Assembly (NCBI GenBank): GCA_002455955.1
Contig: DKLZ01000006.1
Location: 1-9,428, forward strand
Direction: 5' to 3'
Origin: Dehalococcoidia bacterium UBA6627
GTDB taxonomy: Bacteria; Chloroflexota; Dehalococcoidia; UBA2979
DNA length: 9,428 bases
Shown: positions 5,074-9,428 of the stretch, piece after piece
How the letters are laid out: each line of letters starts with the position of its first letter
Numbering within the stretch: position 1 is the stretch's first letter
Notes under the pieces: generated by a model
Told to the model about the DNA's origin: nothing
The model's input: the letters and a program-made list of their open reading frames with translations, nothing else
Database searches by the model: none
Made by a program: the position numbers and the translations under genes

Positions 5074-7389
5074 CTAGGAGGCACTAGTAAGCGTTAGCTC
5101 TGCTTCTGAATTGGCTTCGATATCTTCCCACTCGATAAAAAGAGGGTGGTATTCGACATTGAGCCACTTTTGAACATGGTCGTTGTAGTGGGGTGATCCA
5201 GGTTGGCCACTATTTCCTGGGGGGATAACGATCTGTGCCCCATTCAAGTCGCCCATATCCAAGATTTGGCGGTAGCTAACTCCATGTGTTCCGGTTGCAC
5301 CAAGTGGAGTGCTTACGTTCCAGATTGTGTTGCGGTCGCCCTGCATCGGAATTGGGTCTAAGTCGAACGTTGATTTTAGCTCTAAGTCTCTTCCCAGATT
5401 GTGTGCCCAGACGATCTGATGATCTTCAGACCATTGCCACGCTTCGGGGTTATTGTCTTGCCGTTCTGCTAGAGCAGTGCCTGCCTCGAGTAGTGCCGTC
5501 TCCATAGCCGCTTCCCAGGATTTGAACGCTCCAAGCATCAGCGGTGATCGAGTGGACAGCTGGGTCAACAGCACCGTGTGCGAAGCTGGCGTTTGTGGTG
5601 GTAGACCATCGACTTGGCCGTAATATGCTTCGACAGTGAGTGCGGCGAGTCTGTTGCGTGCTTCGTTTGCTAGTGCAGCGGGTGCACTTTGTGCATCCAT
5701 GCTTCCGTCCCAGTTGCGGAGTATTTCCTGAAGAGAGCGCACATCTGGGTCGCTAGCTTCAAACGCAGTGAAAGCTTCTGCAGCCTCACGATGAGCGATA
5801 CTGACGACGTCTTTTTGCAGGGATGGCATGTCATCGAGTGCGAAAGTTTCCACTCCATCCATTAGTTCGCGCAATCGATCGGCTCGATAGCGTGTTCCAG
5901 CGAAGTTGAGGTAGTAAGGATACTCTGGGGTGGTTGTGCGATTGTTTGCTGTGACAATGAACCCATTCGGTGGATTGTCTTCGGCTGGTAGCTCCTCTTT
6001 CGAGATATCACCATCCCACTCATGATCTCCATCCCAACCGGGCACAGGAACTAGCCATGCAGGGCGTTTAGGGATGCGACCAACATACTGATAACCGATG
6101 TCGCCGGATTGATCCGCAAAACAGTAATTGCCACTGATCGAGTCGTATTTACGGAAGCCTTCCCGCGCTTCAGATGAATTGCTAGCGGTAAGGACAGACC
6201 AGAGAGCGTCGACATCGTGTGCGGGTTCCGCGAGTCCCCAGGCTGCCGCGATTACCTCATCGTCGTGTTTCGGATCGCCTGCCACTATAGGACCATGTCG
6301 GGAGTCCCACATCGATACTTTGACATCGGCACTGTCACGGATTTTGAAGTTTTCATTTCTAAGTATTAACGGTTCCCAAGAGCCTTGGAACTCGCTTTGT
6401 GGTTCAGATGAGTTCGGACTGTCATGACGGATACGTTCACGGTAAAGGTCCCAGCGGTCACCACCGGAATGAGTCATTGTCCATGCGATCTTCGTATTGT
6501 GTCCGTAGTACACCGGACCTGGATATCCTGGCGAACATGGCCCCGCGACATTGAACTCAGGACACTCCATATGCATCACAAACCACTGCGCTGGGATACC
6601 GATCGCGAGATGAGGATCTCCGACAATGATCGGTCGGCCGGTAGCACTTTTCGATCCGGATATGACCCAGCAGTTAGAACCTCCGCCTGCGGCTACTAGG
6701 CCATCCGGTTCCCCAGCTGCAGCCGTGATGTCTTCGCTGTACGGATGTGTTTCTTCAGTCCAATTGAGACCAGAGGGAGTGATTAACGAGGTCCCCTCGG
6801 GCAGGTCCGGAACTAGTGCGGAGACTGCTTCAGGGCCCAGTGTGGCTGCAATTTTTCCATGTGCTATTCGGCTTGCCCACTGTGCTCCAGCAGAGACCAT
6901 CTTAAGAATGGCGAGCGAATCGATTGGGCGCCACGGGGCCATCTCGTGAGGTTGTATTGGTGTGGTTTCATAACCCGGGAGTACATGGAATTCATACGGT
7001 GCTGGATTTGATTTGATCGCTGCATTTATGCCATCAGTGTATGCCTGTAGGACTAAGCGAGCTTGATCGCTCTGTGCGTCCCATTCGCGTTCTGCGTAAT
7101 GACCAATTTTCAAGCGCCGGTTCTGTTGATCGCGTCTCAGTAGACCTTTACCAAGAAGCTCCGCTGCGCGACCCCAAGCGAAATGTCGATAGAGCTCAAG
7201 TTGCCAGAGTCGGTCTTGAGCGAGGCTATAGCCTTGACCGAAGAATGCGTCACGTGCAGAACTGGCTTTGACATGTGGAATTCCCCACCGGTCGCGAACG
7301 ATCCTGATTGGTCCGTCACGGTTTTCGATTTGGATGACGCCCTCGTGCTGTGCCAAACAATCTTCAGGACGGACGGTGTTTACCGGCAT
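5074..7389 (-). CDS. Penicillin acylase family (peptidase S45) N-terminal-nucleophile amidase
   Basis: The family makes a precursor that cuts itself into alpha and beta chains; the new N-terminal residue of the beta chain is the nucleophile that hydrolyses amides such as acyl-homoserine lactones, penicillins or other N-acyl compounds. The 771-residue product is of normal length. The alpha-chain part has RDRWGIPHVKA (32-42) and FFGQGYSLAQDRLWQLELYR (49-68). The cleavage site is GGG/SNCW with nucleophile Ser238, followed by VGDPHL (256-261). Asn482 and Asn483 in VTANNR fit the oxyanion-hole position. The C-terminal GNSGQPGSPHYNDH (725-738) is the family signature. The ATG has GGGGAG 8 bases upstream, and the frame is closed by TGA at 7450-7452 with no other ATG, GTG or TTG start. 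There is no signal peptide, unlike the classical periplasmic members. The substrate is unknown. Confidence 0.92.
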   Translation of the reverse strand: MPVNTVRPEDCLAQHEGVIQIENRDGPIRIVRDRWGIPHVKASSARDAFFGQGYSLAQDRLWQLELYRHFAWGRAAELLGKGLLRRDQQNRRLKIGHYAEREWDAQSDQARLVLQAYTDGINAAIKSNPAPYEFHVLPGYETTPIQPHEMAPWRPIDSLAILKMVSAGAQWASRIAHGKIAATLGPEAVSALVPDLPEGTSLITPSGLNWTEETHPYSEDITAAAGEPDGLVAAGGGSNCWVISGSKSATGRPIIVGDPHLAIGIPAQWFVMHMECPEFNVAGPCSPGYPGPVYYGHNTKIAWTMTHSGGDRWDLYRERIRHDSPNSSEPQSEFQGSWEPLILRNENFKIRDSADVKVSMWDSRHGPIVAGDPKHDDEVIAAAWGLAEPAHDVDALWSVLTASNSSEAREGFRKYDSISGNYCFADQSGDIGYQYVGRIPKRPAWLVPVPGWDGDHEWDGDISKEELPAEDNPPNGFIVTANNRTTTPEYPYYLNFAGTRYRADRLRELMDGVETFALDDMPSLQKDVVSIAHREAAEAFTAFEASDPDVRSLQEILRNWDGSMDAQSAPAALANEARNRLAALTVEAYYGQVDGLPPQTPASHTVLLTQLSTRSPLMLGAFKSWEAAMETALLEAGTALAERQDNNPEAWQWSEDHQIVWAHNLGRDLELKSTFDLDPIPMQGDRNTIWNVSTPLGATGTHGVSYRQILDMGDLNGAQIVIPPGNSGQPGSPHYNDHVQKWLNVEYHPLFIEWEDIEANSEAELTLTSAS

Positions 7390-7747
7390 CTTCAGTGCTC
7401 CCCAGAGCTTGTCGCTGATAGCAGTCGCGGCAGTGTATCGCGTCCCTGCTCATTTGGGTGCATTCCATTCACCTACGAGGCCTCAACTGCTACGGTGGAT
7501 CGACGCGACATCGATGGAGGCTAGCGTTTCGCGGTGCTTCCTTATGACCGGACGCGATGTACGCGGACTCTTTGTACAGGTGGTTCTACTTTACCCAACC
7601 TGTCCTGCGCCACCAGAACGATTGGCAGTGAGGGTTTACCGTTAGTTGGCGATTCGTAGGTGCAGTTTGGAACGTTCGTCCTCCGATATCGGTGGGCGAA
7701 TCGCTAACCCGAATGTCAGCACAGCGTGACCCGACAACCGAAGAATA
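7390..7747. promoter_or_regulatory. Divergent intergenic region between the acylase and the helicase
   Basis: About 358 bp without a credible gene; open frames across it are short or run antisense into the flanking genes. It must hold the divergent promoters. I see no strong -35/-10 pair; TTGGCA (7622-7627) is a good -35-like hexamer without a matching -10. The half nearer the helicase contains a long inverted repeat (7645-7708), listed separately. Confidence 0.45.
7645..7708 (+). promoter_or_regulatory. Long stem-loop in the presumed helicase leader
   Basis: GTTGGCGATTCG (7645-7656) pairs with CGAATCGCTAAC (7697-7708) over 12 bp with a single G-U pair. The 40-base loop contains the perfect palindromes GAACGTTC and CCGATATCGG (7683-7692). 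The structure ends about 50 bases before the helicase start. If transcribed, it would be a substantial leader hairpin. It is not followed by a T run, so it is not a typical terminator. Confidence 0.4.
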
Positions 7748-7749
7748 GT

Positions 7750-7754
7750 GGGAG
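7750..7754 (+). promoter_or_regulatory. Ribosome binding site that favours the TTG start of the helicase
   Basis: GGGAG followed by 5 bases (ACAGA) and TTG at 7760. The upstream GTG at 7748 overlaps this site and has no purine-rich stretch of its own at a suitable distance, so the site decides the start call. Confidence 0.5.
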
Positions 7755-7759
7755 ACAGA

Positions 7760-9259
7760 TTGACCATTACAGCACCACTCAAAGGTTCCGCTAGCTTCGC
7801 CACTCTCGGTATCCCCCAAGGCTTATCTGACCTCCTCGCTGAGCGTGGTTTCACCAATCCTTTCGAGGTGCAGAGTGCCACTATCCCGGACGCACTGGCT
7901 CGTCGCGACATTGCTGCCCGTGCACCCACTGGTTCCGGTAAGACGCTTGCGTTTGGGATACCACTACTCATGTACGTCGAGAATGCTCGCCCACGTCGAC
8001 CGCGAGGCCTCGTTCTTGCTCCCACTCGCGAACTTGCGGACCAGATTCAGCGTGAGCTACTCCCGCTTGCCCGTGCCGGTGGCCGAAGTGTTATAGCTGT
8101 CTACGGTGGCGTCGGTTACGGACCACAGCGGCATGCACTTAATCGTGGAGTTGACATTCTTGTTGCCTGTCCAGGTCGTCTCGCCGACCTGATCGAGCAA
8201 GGTGATGTTGACCTCGACGAAATCGAAGTTGTCGTGATCGACGAGGCCGATCGTATGTCAGACATGGGCTTTCTCCCTGAGGTGAAGCGTTTGTTGGACT
8301 ACACACCTAACGATCGTCAGACGCTACTCTTTTCCGCCACCCTTGATGGTGATGTGGGAATCTTAACTCGCAACTACCAGAACAACCCGGTTCGACACGA
8401 GATAGGCGACACGGAACCGAACATCGATGACATGCGCCACTTTTTCTGGCGTCTCGATTCCGCGAACCGTGTCGCGACCGCGAGTGACCTGATTCAGGCT
8501 GCCGGTCCAACTATCGTCTTCGTACGCACTCGTCGAGGTGCTGATCGCATCGAGAAGCAGTTAAAAAAGATCGGTGCTAGTTCAGTCGCGATCCATGGCT
8601 CACGCTCCCAATCGCAGCGCACCCGCGCGCTGAAATCTTTCTCCGATGGGAAAGTCGAAGCTCTTGTTGCCACCGATGTTGCGGCTCGTGGTATCCACGT
8701 CGACGGTGTTGCCTGCGTTCTCCATTTCGACCCACCAGTCGATGACAAGACATACATTCACCGCTCTGGCCGCACAGCGCGAGCCGGTGCTCAAGGTATC
8801 GTGGTTTCTTTTATCTTGACCGATCAGATCCGCGATACAGACAAGATGATTCGTAACCTTCGTCTCCGTGCTGATCTCAACACACCTGCTCCGCGATCAC
8901 TTCAAGAAACTTTGGTGCGCCTTGCAGCTGACCCAGAGGAGAGTTTTGCGGACGAACGTTTAGAGACGAGGAGCTTATCTCGTGGTGGATCACGTCCTCG
9001 TCGGTCTCGAGGCGGTAAGAACTCGAGAGCACCACGCCGCCCTAGGAATTCGAACGAGACCGACGCTGGAGGGCAATTGGATGGATCTTCTCAGAAAGGT
9101 CCTTCTGGACAGCACCGCAGTGCCATTGGCAGTTCAAGTCTTTCTGGGAGGTCAGGTAAACGTCGTAACAAGAATCGATCGCGGCCGCGTGGCTCGGTTA
9201 GCGGTGGCAAGACTTTCGACAGCGCATCTACTAGACGACGACGCTCTCGACGCGCCTGA
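7760..9259 (+). CDS. DEAD-box ATP-dependent RNA helicase
   Basis: Unwinds short RNA duplexes with ATP; bacterial relatives act in ribosome assembly, RNA decay and cold adaptation. Counted from a TTG at 7760 (499 residues), the core has the Q motif (Phe13, Gln38), APTGSGKT (55-62), PTRELA (88-93), CPGR (137-140), DEAD (161-164), SAT (192-194), IVFVRT (252-257), ATDVAARG (304-311) and HRSGRTARAG (334-343). From about 401 to the end the protein is a disordered Arg/Ser/Gly-rich tail ending in RRRRSRRA, a likely RNA-binding extension. I chose TTG because GGGAG lies 5 bases before it; the in-frame GTG at 7748 (four residues longer) has no such site but remains possible. Codons in the core end in C or T more often than in neighbouring genes, which may reflect strong expression. 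Exact subtype (RhlE, DeaD or DbpA) is not assignable. Confidence 0.94.
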   Translation: MTITAPLKGSASFATLGIPQGLSDLLAERGFTNPFEVQSATIPDALARRDIAARAPTGSGKTLAFGIPLLMYVENARPRRPRGLVLAPTRELADQIQRELLPLARAGGRSVIAVYGGVGYGPQRHALNRGVDILVACPGRLADLIEQGDVDLDEIEVVVIDEADRMSDMGFLPEVKRLLDYTPNDRQTLLFSATLDGDVGILTRNYQNNPVRHEIGDTEPNIDDMRHFFWRLDSANRVATASDLIQAAGPTIVFVRTRRGADRIEKQLKKIGASSVAIHGSRSQSQRTRALKSFSDGKVEALVATDVAARGIHVDGVACVLHFDPPVDDKTYIHRSGRTARAGAQGIVVSFILTDQIRDTDKMIRNLRLRADLNTPAPRSLQETLVRLAADPEESFADERLETRSLSRGGSRPRRSRGGKNSRAPRRPRNSNETDAGGQLDGSSQKGPSGQHRSAIGSSSLSGRSGKRRNKNRSRPRGSVSGGKTFDSASTRRRRSRRA

Positions 9260-9341
9260 AGTAGCTGACGGGCATCGGGTGAGGCGTTGGGCCACAGCTC
9301 GAAATCTGTATCACGGCAGACCGTTTACTAATGTGCGAAGG

Positions 9342-9428
<87 letters not shown>

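Noticed and set aside
7268..7645. A plus-strand frame of 125 codons spanning the acylase start and the intergenic gap
   Set aside because: About a third is antisense to the acylase N terminus, there is no ribosome binding site, and the sequence shows no family motif.
7642..8025. A 127-codon minus-strand frame over the helicase start
   Set aside because: Antisense to the helicase Q motif and motif I region; rich in Arg and Ser from codon-complement bias.

Overview
This window comes from a bacterial chromosome of medium base composition. All genes are ordinary bacterial types, with ATG, GTG and probably TTG starts and purine-rich ribosome binding sites before several of them. The mix (linked sucC-sucD, a class S45 acylase, a DEAD-box helicase with an Arg/Ser/Gly-rich tail, one possibly leaderless gene) would suit an uncultivated actinobacterial or Chloroflexota-like lineage. 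That is a weak inference from style and content; no phylogenetic marker here settles it. I see no phage, transposon, CRISPR or plasmid feature.

Layout. Positions 1-80 hold the 3' end of an unidentified + strand gene whose C-terminal tail is a five-copy Ser/Lys-rich repeat. It is followed after 10 bases by dtd (D-aminoacyl-tRNA deacylase, +). Converging on dtd is a minus-strand sucC-sucD operon (succinyl-CoA synthetase), with a 10-bp inverted repeat between them as a possible shared terminator. Upstream of sucC is about 360 bp without a gene, then a minus-strand alpha/beta hydrolase. This is divergent from a ribokinase-like PfkB kinase (+), and the roughly 200-bp gap between them carries two short perfect palindromes. 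The kinase converges on a large minus-strand penicillin-acylase-family (S45) amidase. The acylase is divergent from a DEAD-box RNA helicase (+) whose leader can form a 12-bp stem. The window ends in a minus-strand tRNA-Ser(UGA) that lacks only its first three bases.

How the genes fit together. dtd (translation quality control), the helicase (RNA remodelling), the tRNA and sucCD (TCA cycle) are housekeeping. The hydrolase, kinase and acylase look like scavenging or catabolic enzymes for esters, sugars or nucleosides and amides. Apart from sucC-sucD and the unknown gene plus dtd, each gene appears to be its own transcription unit. I found no convincing new multi-gene system. The best leads are within genes: unusual substitutions in normally conserved loops of both succinyl-CoA synthetase subunits, loss of the cation-site Asp in the kinase, an S45 acylase with no export signal, and the structured helicase leader.
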